Assembly (NCBI GenBank): GCA_020355985.1
Contig: CP070628.1
Coordinates: 933,298-942,758 of the forward strand
DNA: 9,461 nucleotides
Reading direction: 5' to 3'
Source: Nitrospirota bacterium
GTDB lineage: Bacteria > Nitrospirota > Nitrospiria > Nitrospirales > UBA8639
Part shown: piece by piece, positions 1 to 7,418 of the stretch
Position numbering within the stretch: the first letter of the stretch is position 1
Layout of the letters: each line of letters begins with the position of its first letter
Notes under the pieces: generated by a model
What the model was told of the DNA's origin: nothing
The model's input: only the letters and a program-made list of their open reading frames with translations
Database searches by the model: none
Program-made: the position numbers and the translations under genes

Positions 1-1
1 C

Positions 2-67
2 TTCCTTGCGCATGAACAAGTAATATTTGATAATGAAAGTGTTCCACCTCCAGAAAATATTTACTGA
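2..67 (+). CDS. C-terminal tail of an upstream gene (partial, unidentified)
   Basis: One frame is open from the left edge for 21 codons and ends at a TGA at 65-67, giving a tail that ends ...VPPPENIY. The other two plus frames hit stops by about base 21. The position, 44 bases before the protease gene and on the same strand, suits the end of a preceding gene. The piece is too short to identify a family, and a chance open stretch of this length is possible. Confidence 0.35.
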   Translation, partial: FLAHEQVIFDNESVPPPENIY

Positions 68-111
68 CCGTTCACCAAAAACCAACTTAGAATAACCAGT
101 TCTCCTATGGT

Positions 112-672
112 ATGTTTCGTCCTGCCCATTTAAAAAGACCATTTAGTATGAAATTTGACCAATTATCAATGTCCACGACTTTATTTGCCTTGCCCCTGAT
201 CTGGGGGATGACATTCATGGGTACAGCCTCTGCGAATACAGAGGAAAAACAAATCATCGGATGGATAGAAAAGGCACAAATCCTACCGGAAAACTTTCAA
301 CTTCCCGCAAAAATTGACACAGGGGCCGATAACTCATCTCTCAATATCACCGATCCCATGGAATTCACCCAAGGAGATGAAAAATGGATTCGTTTTTCTA
401 TCCCTTTAGAAGAAGATGAGGCAATTACGTTAGAAAGACCGATTGAACGCTTTGCTCGCATTAAGAATAAAGGTGCAGCTAGTGAAAAAAGAGTCGTGGT
501 TCTCTTGGATCTATGCATCGGAACCATTTTCAAAAAAGATGTGCCGGTCAATTTGGCCGACCGAAGCAGGTTTAAATATCCCATGCTTATCGGCAGAAGC
601 TTTCTTAAAAATTCCGCCATCGTGGATTCCTCGTTCACCTTCTCTCAAGAGCCTTCTTGCTCCAAGCCCTAA
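112..672 (+). CDS. Exported retropepsin-like aspartic protease (RimB / ATP-dependent zinc protease family)
   Basis: The 186-residue protein has a hydrophobic segment at about residues 22-40 ending in TASA, a plausible signal peptidase cleavage site, so the catalytic part should be periplasmic. The active-site motif K-I-DTGA, with Asp at residue 69, is followed by SSL, as in bacterial pepsin-like proteases of the RimB/DUF785 group. The C-terminal half carries the family block VNLADRS...YPMLIGRSFL (about 146-165), the second conserved element of the fold. Despite the 'zinc protease' family name, the visible motif is that of an aspartic protease. The start is uncertain: ATG 112 gives a long, positively charged leader, ATG 148 gives a 29-residue signal peptide, and neither has a clear Shine-Dalgarno. 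The next gene begins 0-6 bases after the stop and the third is a RimK-like ligase, so the likely role is cleaving or editing whatever that ligase makes. Family call is firm; substrate unknown. Confidence 0.85.
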   Translation: MFRPAHLKRPFSMKFDQLSMSTTLFALPLIWGMTFMGTASANTEEKQIIGWIEKAQILPENFQLPAKIDTGADNSSLNITDPMEFTQGDEKWIRFSIPLEEDEAITLERPIERFARIKNKGAASEKRVVVLLDLCIGTIFKKDVPVNLADRSRFKYPMLIGRSFLKNSAIVDSSFTFSQEPSCSKP

Positions 673-2205
673 TTGCTCATGAATAAACGTCATCTCTATA
701 TCCTTGCCCTAACCCTAGCATGTAGTGGGCTAGGATTATTCGTGTACAAATCATTTGTGTTGCACTTTCCTCTAGTTCCAGACACGTCTACCCTCATCTG
801 GAACATTGAAGTCCATGCCACATTTACCGCTGAAAACCACCCAATTAAAGTAGGAATTTATATACCACGAAATACTCCGCAGTATGCTATTTTAGACGAA
901 AATTTTATTTCTCAGGGTTATGGTCTAGCCACAACCACCCCCGAGGAAGGAAACCGTCGAGCTGTATGGTCTATTCGTAAAGCAAACGGAAAGCAATCCC
1001 TTTATTACCGAGCGGTTATTCGCCGCATGCCCACAGACCATGAACCAGGGGAACCCAAAACTTCTCCATTGAAGAAACCAACACTTGAAACCCCCCTTCT
1101 TGAAGCTGCACAGGCCCTGGCTAAAGATATCCTTTCGAAATCCGCAGACACCGAAACCTTTGTACAGGCCTTAATCAAACGAATCCATAATCCAAGTCCC
1201 GATGAAACAATATCCGTGTTACTCGGACAAAACCCCACACTTGAAATCAAATTAAACACAATCGTCGAGGTACTCAAAGCCTCCGGGCTTCCCGCACGAG
1301 TCATCCATGGCATCCGGATTCCGACCATCCCGCGGTCCGTCCAGTGGGTCAGTTGGTTTCAAGTCTACGATAATAAGGCGTGGCGGTCATTCGATCCTCT
1401 CACCGGCACACCAGAAATTTCCGCCGACTATGTTGAATGGTGGCATGGAAACAACCCCTTTTATAAATCCAGTGGCATCAAGAAATTAGAATATACAGTC
1501 TCCATCGCACCGAATCACGAAGAGGCTATCCAAGCAGCCTTACTTTCAACCAAGCTAGCCATTCCCAAGCTTTTAGATTTTTCGTTATTTAATTTACCTT
1601 TGCAAACTCAGGCCGTTTATCGAATTCTACTCATGGTACCCCTTGGCGCATTCTTACTGCTCGTGCTACGGAACATTATCGGCATCCAAACCTTTGGCAC
1701 GTTTATGCCCATCCTCATGGCCTTAGCGTTTCGGGAAACCCAACTTCTTTGGGGCGTCATCTTATTCAGTTTGATTGTGAGTCTGGGGCTGGTTGTTCGT
1801 TTTTATTTGGAACAACTCAAGCTTTTGCTGGTTCCCCGATTAGCTTCTCTTCTCATCGTCGTCGTGGGCTTAATGGCTTTCTTAAGCATTCTCAGCTACC
1901 AACTGGGATTTGAGAGAGGATTATCGGTAGCCTTGTTCCCGATGGTGATTATTACCATGACGATTGAACGCATGTGCATTGTGTGGGAAGAACGCGGCGC
2001 AAGCGAATCCATCCAACAAGGCATTGGTAGTCTCCTTGTCGCAGTTCTTACCTATCTCACCATGACCATTCCTTATGTAGAGCATGTCCTTTTTGTGTTC
2101 CCCGAATTGTTGTTGGTCCTCCTGGCTGGCACGCTACTGATGGGACGCTATTCAGGATTTCGGCTCTTGGAATTGCACCGATTTAAAGCATTAGCGTCAT
2201 CATAA
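673..2205 (+). CDS. Inactive transglutaminase-like domain fused to a seven-helix membrane domain
   Basis: About 510 residues. An N-terminal membrane anchor (about 8-30) leads into a probable periplasmic region (about 40-290), then a bundle of about seven hydrophobic segments from residue 313 to the end. The middle holds a transglutaminase-fold core: NTIVEVLKASGLPARVIHGI (195-214) and WFQVYDNKAWRSFDP (228-242). The usual catalytic Cys and His are absent: Asn/Thr stand near the Cys position, and Ser227 precedes WFQVY where His is normal, so it is probably a binding domain and not an enzyme. The membrane part has blocks I recognise from this family: GIQTFGTFMP, LAFRET, TMTIERM and GRYSGFRLLELHRF. 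The first possible start is TTG 673, right after the protease stop; ATG 679 is the more likely start, giving 508 residues. Spacing implies one transcript and probable translational coupling. I infer a sensor or anchor for the protease and ligase; function is not proven. Confidence 0.85.
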   Translation: MLMNKRHLYILALTLACSGLGLFVYKSFVLHFPLVPDTSTLIWNIEVHATFTAENHPIKVGIYIPRNTPQYAILDENFISQGYGLATTTPEEGNRRAVWSIRKANGKQSLYYRAVIRRMPTDHEPGEPKTSPLKKPTLETPLLEAAQALAKDILSKSADTETFVQALIKRIHNPSPDETISVLLGQNPTLEIKLNTIVEVLKASGLPARVIHGIRIPTIPRSVQWVSWFQVYDNKAWRSFDPLTGTPEISADYVEWWHGNNPFYKSSGIKKLEYTVSIAPNHEEAIQAALLSTKLAIPKLLDFSLFNLPLQTQAVYRILLMVPLGAFLLLVLRNIIGIQTFGTFMPILMALAFRETQLLWGVILFSLIVSLGLVVRFYLEQLKLLLVPRLASLLIVVVGLMAFLSILSYQLGFERGLSVALFPMVIITMTIERMCIVWEERGASESIQQGIGSLLVAVLTYLTMTIPYVEHVLFVFPELLLVLLAGTLLMGRYSGFRLLELHRFKALASS

Positions 2206-2222
2206 TGCGTGGATAACCTTTC

Positions 2223-3182
2223 ATGTTTTCGATCGCAAAAAAACTAGCCCAAGCTGGGGTACTCAGTCTCAACCGTCGCAATGCGGAATATACCCTGTGG
2301 CACAACCCCCGGCATCTATTTCCCCTTGTGGATGATAAACTTACCACGAAGTCCTTGGCCCAACAGGCTGGAATGGCGGTACCTCCACTTTACGGAGTCA
2401 TTGAAATTGAGCATCAGGTTCGGGAGCTATGCACCATACTCAAGCCTTACCAAGATTTCGTTATCAAACCGGCACAAGGAAGCGGTGGAGATGGGATTAT
2501 GGTCATTTCCGGACGGCACAAAGAACGCTATCGAAAAATCAACGGGCTACTGATCACGCAAGAAGATCTTGACCATCATGTCTCCAATGCGTTGAGTGGG
2601 CTGTATAGCTTGGGAGGACATCCGGACAAAGTTTTCATTGAATACCGAGTGCAATTTGATCCTATATTTGAAGCCATCAGCTTTCAGGGCGTTCCGGATA
2701 TCCGAATCATCGTGTTTTTAGGTGTGCCTGTCATGGCCATGGTCCGCCTGCCAACCCGAATGTCCGATGGGAAGGCCAATTTGCATCTGGGAGCCATTGG
2801 CGCAGGCATTAATCTCCGTACAGGAAAAACGCTGAGTGGCGTGTGGCAAAATGAAATTGTGACCGAGCATCCCGACACGGAACATTCCATTAGAGACGTC
2901 CAAGTGCCAGAATGGGATAGGCTTTTAACCCTTGCCGCGCGTTCTTATGAATTGACAGGATTGGGGTATCAAGGGGTCGACCTGATACTGGATAAGACCA
3001 AGGGACCGCTTATTTTGGAGCTCAATGCTCGGCCAGGCCTCAACATTCAAATTGCCAATGATGGCGGCTTATTGAAACGACTACAATTGGTTGAACAGCG
3101 TGCACCAAGCCTCAAAACAGTAGAAGATCGAATCACGTTTTCCAAGCAACACTTTGCGCCAAGCAATGAGACATGTGCGTAA
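2223..3182 (+). CDS. RimK-related ATP-grasp ligase (alpha-L-glutamate ligase-like)
   Basis: The 319-residue soluble protein has no signal peptide. ATP-grasp landmarks appear in order: the Lys/Gly-rich ATP loop FVIKPAQGSGGDGI (79-92), the central strand VPDIRIIVF (157-165), ANLHLGAIGAGINL (185-198), and the Mg/ATP-binding end GVDLILD...LILELNARPGLNIQIAN (251-279), including the E-x-N pair at E266 and N268. This matches the 'alpha-L-glutamate ligase-like' subfamily more than true RimK of ribosomal protein S6. ATP-grasp enzymes activate a carboxylate as an acyl phosphate and join it to an amine, often adding an amino acid. The gene starts 17 bases after the membrane-protein stop with only a weak GGA upstream, so it is probably part of the same operon. 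The protease / inactive-transglutaminase-7TM / ligase order is a recurring predicted amidoligase cluster. The acceptor, and whether glutamate is really the donor, cannot be read from the sequence. Confidence 0.87.
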   Translation: MFSIAKKLAQAGVLSLNRRNAEYTLWHNPRHLFPLVDDKLTTKSLAQQAGMAVPPLYGVIEIEHQVRELCTILKPYQDFVIKPAQGSGGDGIMVISGRHKERYRKINGLLITQEDLDHHVSNALSGLYSLGGHPDKVFIEYRVQFDPIFEAISFQGVPDIRIIVFLGVPVMAMVRLPTRMSDGKANLHLGAIGAGINLRTGKTLSGVWQNEIVTEHPDTEHSIRDVQVPEWDRLLTLAARSYELTGLGYQGVDLILDKTKGPLILELNARPGLNIQIANDGGLLKRLQLVEQRAPSLKTVEDRITFSKQHFAPSNETCA

Positions 3183-3409
3183 ATCTTGCGTCTTCTACCG
3201 ACAAATAGCAGAAGATACTCGATTTTACTTCCATCTAGGATTCGCCTTTTTTTATCAGAGTATGATAGACCATAACCATTCATTCGGCTGAATCAGCAGC
3301 CCTGTCGGTTCGTTTGGCATTCAATCAGTTAGCACAATGCGCACACTTCTACACTCCTCCCTCTGAATCGTGCCGATTACACACAACACGGCTAAGGAGC
3401 CCTTGATCC
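3183..3409. other. Intergenic gap between the ligase gene and the treS-mak remnant
   Basis: This 227-base gap has no credible coding frame. A 6-bp inverted repeat (TCTTCT 3191-3196 / AGAAGA 3210-3215) lies just after the ligase stop and a run of seven T sits at 3247-3253, but the two are too far apart to form a convincing intrinsic terminator. The right half presumably holds the old promoter of the treS-mak-glgE unit. I see no box pair good enough to call. Confidence 0.4.
3394..3399 (+). promoter_or_regulatory. Shine-Dalgarno of the dead treS-mak gene
   Basis: AAGGAG is followed after 10 bases by ATG at 3410. That ATG reads MIIDLLGND and runs directly into the trehalose synthase N-terminal homology after a one-base frameshift. 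A well-formed ribosome site on a broken gene supports decay of a once expressed gene and marks the original start. Confidence 0.65.
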
Positions 3410-3788
3410 ATGATCATTGATTTACTCGGCAATGATCTGCTGGCGCAAGGATGCCATTACTTATGAACTCAAGGTTCGAGCATTTTGCGATAGTAACGCG
3501 GACGGGCTTGGAGATTTTAAGGGCCTCAAACAAAACTGGATTATTTACAGGATTTGGGAATCACAGGCATTTGGCTGCTTCAGTTTTGTTCTTCTCCCCT
3601 ACGGGATGATGGCTATGATATTTTCGATTTGACTAACATCCACCCCAACTATGAAGGGCATTCAACTCTTACTCGACGGATATACCTTATAAAAAGTCCC
3701 TTATGAAGTTGGCTATGAATTGAATACTCGCCCTGACTGGATTCAGATTCCCTTGGAGGGCATCATTCAGATTGTAGAATCATCGTAG
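3410..3788 (+). pseudogene. treS: Remnant of a trehalose synthase-maltokinase fusion gene (treS-mak), internally deleted
   Basis: Pieces in shifting frames rebuild both ends of a TreS-maltokinase fusion. Frame 1 (ATG 3410) gives the leader. After an extra base near 3437-3441, frame 2 gives W-RKDAITYELKVRAF, then [13 protein letters not shown], the classic GH13 trehalose synthase start. An apparent loss of one A from an A-run (3532-3535) returns it to frame 1: [15 protein letters not shown] (3536-3580), then [19 protein letters not shown] (3596-3652). Homology then jumps at about 3655-3665 to the fusion's extreme C-terminus: LLLDGYTL, a TAA at 3690 where the family usually has Glu, then [20 protein letters not shown] ending at TAG 3786-3788. 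About 125 codons remain of a protein normally near 1,100 residues, so both catalytic domains are gone. Such fusions commonly precede glgE, as here. Well-preserved codons suggest fairly recent decay. The frameshifts could be sequencing errors, but the deletion and nonsense codon would remain. Confidence 0.85.
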
Positions 3789-3853
3789 TCTAAGTAAAAA
3801 TTATTGGCCCAATGTGCTCCGCACGTAGAATACCCCTTTCCGAATAAATTATC

Positions 3854-5818
3854 ATGGAACGCTGTATGCCTAAACTTCCCAAGACCTTACAAACGATCAT
3901 CATTGAACATGTCGAACCGGAACTCGACGGCGGACGTTATCCGATCAAGCGCATTGCCGGAGAAACTCTGGAAGTCACGGCAGATATTTTCAAAGAAGGC
4001 CATGACACCATCGCTGGGATACTCTGCTATAAAATCCATGCAGAAAAACAATGGCGTGAAGTCCCCATGCACCATGTCGATAATGATCGCTGGGCAGGAT
4101 CTTTTGTCCTTTCAGAAAATGCCCGCTATCTCTATACCATCAGTGCCTACGTTCAAAGCTTTGACACCTGGCGAACCGAACTCACAAAAAAACACGGAGT
4201 GGTACCGGATCTATCAAGTGAATTATTGGAAGGGGAAGCCCAACTCAAAGAGGCCATGCAGCGAGCCAAAGGGCCTGATAAAGGCTTACTAAAAGAATGG
4301 CTAGGCAAATGGGGGGCCGCCTCCAGCCAGGAGGTGAGAATTGCCATCGCACTTGACGCTGAACTCGCTACACTCGTATCTCAACATGAACATCGCGCCG
4401 CTTGGTCGACCTACCCACAAGAATTAGTCGTTGTCGCAGATCGGGAACGGGCCCGATATGGGGCCTGGTATGAAATTTTTCCTCGTTCGGAAGGGACAAT
4501 TGAAGGCCAAGCAGGCACCTTTAGAGATTGTGAAACACGCTTGCCAGCTATTCGGGAAATGGGCTTTGACGTGCTCTATCTCACGCCCATTCATCCCATC
4601 GGTGAAACAAATCGGAAAGGTCGCAACAACAGTCTTAAAGCCCAACCAGGTGAACCGGGAAGTCCCTGGGCCATTGGCAGTCGCCATGGCGGACATGATG
4701 CCGTCGAGGCTGCATTAGGCACTCTTGAAGATTTCGACCGATTGAGTAAAGCCGTTCATCAATATGGGATGGAAATTGCGTTAGATTTTGCCATCAACGC
4801 CACACCGGATCATCCCTACGTGACACAACACCCTGAGTGGTTCAAACAACGTCCGGACGGCACCATCAAATATGCTGAAAACCCGCCAAAAAAATATGAA
4901 GATATATATGGCTTTGATTTTTATTCGGAAGCCTGGCCGGAGATTTGGCAAGAAATGAAACGCGTGTTTCTATTTTGGATTCAACATGGCGTCAAAATTT
5001 TTCGAGTCGACAACCCTCACACTAAACCGGTCATCTTTTGGGAATGGGTAATCGGAGAAATCCAACAGGAATACCCCGATGTCATATTTTTAGCAGAAGC
5101 ATTTACCAAACCTAAAATGATGCGGGTTCTGGCCAAAGCTGGGTTCACGCAATCCTATACGTACTTCACATGGCGCAACTCTAAACAGGAAATGACAGAG
5201 TATCTCATCGAGCTCACAACGAGCGAGATGAAAGAATATTTTCGACCAAACTTTTTCCCCAACACACCTGACATCCTCCCACCGATACTCCAAGAAGCCG
5301 GACGTCCGGCTTTTAAATTTCGATTTTTTCTCGCCGCCACGTTGTCACCGACCTATGGCATTTATAATAGCTATGAACTCTGTGAAAACCACGCCATTCC
5401 AGGAACCGAGGAATACCAGGATTCAGAAAAATATGAAATTCGCCATTGGGACTGGGACCGCCCAGGAAACATACGAGATTATATTACCCGTATCAATCAA
5501 ATCCGCCGCGACAATCCGGCCCTACAGTCCTTTACGAATCTCAAATTTTACGAATCAAACAATGAACATGTTCTATTCTATGGCAAGATAACTCCAGATA
5601 AACGCAACATTCTCCTATTCGCGGTCAACATGGACCCCTATCATACGCAGGAAGCCCGCCTCATCATTCCCCTTGAAGAATTCGGCATTGACGAAACCAT
5701 TACATATCAACTGCATGAACTTCTTCAAGGCTTCCACCATGACGTAGTAGGTCGAGAATACATCATCCGCCTCGATCCCAACCACGAACCAGCAGCTATT
5801 TTTGTTATCCACAGCTAA
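3854..5818 (+). CDS. glgE: Alpha-1,4-glucan:maltose-1-phosphate maltosyltransferase (GlgE)
   Basis: The 654-residue cytoplasmic GH13 enzyme transfers maltose from alpha-maltose-1-phosphate to the non-reducing end of an alpha-1,4-glucan. An N-terminal beta domain with VEPELDGGRYPIKR (20-33) is followed by a helical insert (about 115-195), the (beta/alpha)8 barrel from about 205 with WYEIFPRS (205-212), and a C-terminal beta domain from about 565. The expected catalytic residues are present: nucleophile Asp386 in RVDNPHTKP, acid/base Glu415 in FLAEAFTKP, and a third carboxylate, probably Asp473 in NTPDI. Length is normal for the family and I see no lesion. An in-frame TAA at 3845-3847 bounds the start. 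ATG 3854 has no Shine-Dalgarno, while ATG 3866 (giving MPKLPK) has GGAA six bases upstream and may be the true start. It sits 65 bases after the treS-mak remnant that once supplied its substrate pathway, so its own transcription and use are uncertain. Confidence 0.95.
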   Translation: MERCMPKLPKTLQTIIIEHVEPELDGGRYPIKRIAGETLEVTADIFKEGHDTIAGILCYKIHAEKQWREVPMHHVDNDRWAGSFVLSENARYLYTISAYVQSFDTWRTELTKKHGVVPDLSSELLEGEAQLKEAMQRAKGPDKGLLKEWLGKWGAASSQEVRIAIALDAELATLVSQHEHRAAWSTYPQELVVVADRERARYGAWYEIFPRSEGTIEGQAGTFRDCETRLPAIREMGFDVLYLTPIHPIGETNRKGRNNSLKAQPGEPGSPWAIGSRHGGHDAVEAALGTLEDFDRLSKAVHQYGMEIALDFAINATPDHPYVTQHPEWFKQRPDGTIKYAENPPKKYEDIYGFDFYSEAWPEIWQEMKRVFLFWIQHGVKIFRVDNPHTKPVIFWEWVIGEIQQEYPDVIFLAEAFTKPKMMRVLAKAGFTQSYTYFTWRNSKQEMTEYLIELTTSEMKEYFRPNFFPNTPDILPPILQEAGRPAFKFRFFLAATLSPTYGIYNSYELCENHAIPGTEEYQDSEKYEIRHWDWDRPGNIRDYITRINQIRRDNPALQSFTNLKFYESNNEHVLFYGKITPDKRNILLFAVNMDPYHTQEARLIIPLEEFGIDETITYQLHELLQGFHHDVVGREYIIRLDPNHEPAAIFVIHS

Positions 5819-5824
5819 CTAGAA

Positions 5825-5845
5825 AAAGAGCGGGACATTCTCTTT
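5825..5845. terminator. Possible bidirectional terminator between glgE and htrA
   Basis: AAAGAG (5825-5830) and CTCTTT (5840-5845) form a 6-bp stem with a 9-base loop in the 71-base gap between two convergent genes. Read on the minus strand the stem continues into a run of five T, suiting the end of htrA. On the plus strand the downstream tract is CTTTCCTTA, a weaker tail for glgE. The stem is AT-rich and short. Confidence 0.35.
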
Positions 5846-5889
5846 CCTTAAAAAGATATCCGCCCCAATGAATAGCGCATTACCTCAGA

Positions 5890-7404
5890 CTAAACCTTCA
5901 CAGTCAGATATAAGGCCCCTTTTCCACGGTGGATAAAAATCAGGGCATCTTTTTGCTTTTCTAGGAGAGAAACAACCTGAACAAAGTCCTTCTCTGAGTG
6001 AACCGGCTTTCGGTTAATCTCAGAAATGACATCGCCCTGAGCCAAACCGGCTTTGTCAGCGTAACTGCCTGGTGTCACCTCCATCACCACGACACCGTTC
6101 ACCTCTTCGGCTATCCCTAACTGCTGCGCCATTCGACTATCTAAATCTTGAACGGCTACTCCCTCAAACGGCCCATCTTGCTTCATCGGATTAATACGAG
6201 CGACTTTTGTGGTTTCATTCTGTTCACGAATCACAGGCCGCAGAGTCACTTTTTCCCCTTCTCGCACCACCACCAGGGAAATTTGATTTCCCACAACCGT
6301 ACTCACCACTTGGCCCTGCAACATGCGCGGATCCATTACTGTTTGTCCGTCATATTCTACAATCACATCTCCTCGTTGAATGCCGGCTTGCTCGGCAGGG
6401 CTCCCGGGCACCACATTGGTCACTAAGGCCCCCTGGGCTTGGTCTAATTTGAAGGAACGAGCTAAATCCTGTGTCACCGCTTGTATCCCTACACCCAAAA
6501 ACCCTCGGACCACCGAACCCGTCTTCACCAAACTAGCATAGATGGGTTTGGCTAACTTGGTGGGAACAGCAAAGCCCACACCCTGATAGCCCCCACTTCG
6601 AGAGAAGATGGCCGTGTTGATGCCGACCAACTCTCCTTGAGTATTAACCAGGGCACCGCCTGAATTGCCCGGATTGATGGCCGCGTCTGTTTGAATGAAA
6701 TCCTCATATTGGGTAATGCCCATTCCACCACGCCCTAATGCACTGACAATTCCCAAAGTCACCGTGGAATTCAACCCAAAGGGATTTCCTACCGCCAACA
6801 CATATTCACCCACTTGCAGGCGTGATGAATCGCCCCATTGCACAAAAGGAAGATCCGATGCCTCCACTTTAATCACAGCCAAGTCGGTTTGGGGATCAAG
6901 GCCAACCACCGTTCCTGAAAATTCCCGTTTATCGGGAAGAGTCACCATAATCTCCTTGGCGCCCTCCACCACATGATTGTTGGTCAAAACATACCCATCG
7001 GATGAGACGATCACGCCAGAACCGGCGCCCTGCTGGTTCGGCCTCGGGGCTTGGTCAAGACGTGGGGGAAACCCAGGGGTGCCAGGCAACCCAAAGAACT
7101 CTTTCATAGGATCAAACGGTATTCCTTCCATAGGAACTGCCGCTTGCTTGCTTACGGTAATGTTCACGACCGCCGGAGTAACACTCTGGGCAATATTCGC
7201 AAATCCTGCTTTTTGATCATTCGGCGAATCGATTGCCTGCACTTTGTCAGATTCCACGTTATGTGCCAACGATTGTACAGGATTATTCCAGGACCCGAAC
7301 AAGAGGGCTCCGACCAGGATGCTTATTCCTGCCAACCCCAGACCTTTTTGCCAGGTGTCTCCCAAGCTCCATTGAAACACCTCTTTTTTCCCATTCGTAC
7401 CCAT
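5890..7404 (-). CDS. HtrA/DegP-family periplasmic serine protease with two PDZ domains
   Basis: The 504-residue envelope protease and chaperone degrades misfolded periplasmic proteins. An uncleaved or cleaved N-terminal membrane segment (about residues 21-38, GLGLAGISILVGALLFGSW) precedes a trypsin-like domain holding the full triad: His144 in TNNHVVEGA, Asp174 in QTDLAV, and Ser248 in NPGNSGGAL. PDZ1 covers about 300-390 with GFLGVGIQ and AGIQRGDVI. PDZ2 covers about 412-500 with AGLAQGDVISEIN. A Pro/Gly/Gln-rich stretch at 98-127 matches the LA-loop region of Do-type proteases. I place the start at ATG 7402-7404 because AAGGAGG lies seven bases upstream. An in-frame ATG ten codons earlier (7434) would swallow that ribosome site. 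The gene converges with glgE and follows the CBS-protein gene after 259 bases, with a hairpin between, so it is probably its own transcription unit. I cannot say whether it is DegP-, DegQ- or MucD-like in role. Confidence 0.95.
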   Translation of the reverse strand: MGTNGKKEVFQWSLGDTWQKGLGLAGISILVGALLFGSWNNPVQSLAHNVESDKVQAIDSPNDQKAGFANIAQSVTPAVVNITVSKQAAVPMEGIPFDPMKEFFGLPGTPGFPPRLDQAPRPNQQGAGSGVIVSSDGYVLTNNHVVEGAKEIMVTLPDKREFSGTVVGLDPQTDLAVIKVEASDLPFVQWGDSSRLQVGEYVLAVGNPFGLNSTVTLGIVSALGRGGMGITQYEDFIQTDAAINPGNSGGALVNTQGELVGINTAIFSRSGGYQGVGFAVPTKLAKPIYASLVKTGSVVRGFLGVGIQAVTQDLARSFKLDQAQGALVTNVVPGSPAEQAGIQRGDVIVEYDGQTVMDPRMLQGQVVSTVVGNQISLVVVREGEKVTLRPVIREQNETTKVARINPMKQDGPFEGVAVQDLDSRMAQQLGIAEEVNGVVVMEVTPGSYADKAGLAQGDVISEINRKPVHSEKDFVQVVSLLEKQKDALIFIHRGKGALYLTVKV

Positions 7405-7411
7405 GTGTCTT

Positions 7412-7418
7412 CCTCCTT
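7412..7418 (-). promoter_or_regulatory. Strong Shine-Dalgarno deciding the htrA start
   Basis: On the minus strand AAGGAGG is followed by seven bases and then ATG (7404). It lies inside the reading frame that would begin at the upstream ATG 7434, which argues that the shorter protein beginning MGTNGKKE is the real product. Confidence 0.8.

Noticed and set aside
2223..3182. True RimK (ribosomal protein S6 glutamate ligase)
   Set aside because: The spacing and motif wording (ANLHLGAIGAGINL, VPDIRIIVF) and the neighbours fit the RimK-related ligase subfamily of the amidoligase cluster.
3417..3632. A stand-alone 71-residue protein from TTG 3417
   Set aside because: Only its first half matches TreS. 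After the frameshift near 3535 the match continues in a different frame, so this is part of the pseudogene and not a gene.
3804..4292. A 162-codon plus-strand open frame overlapping the start of glgE
   Set aside because: It lies in another frame over well-conserved glgE sequence, and its translation resembles no known protein.
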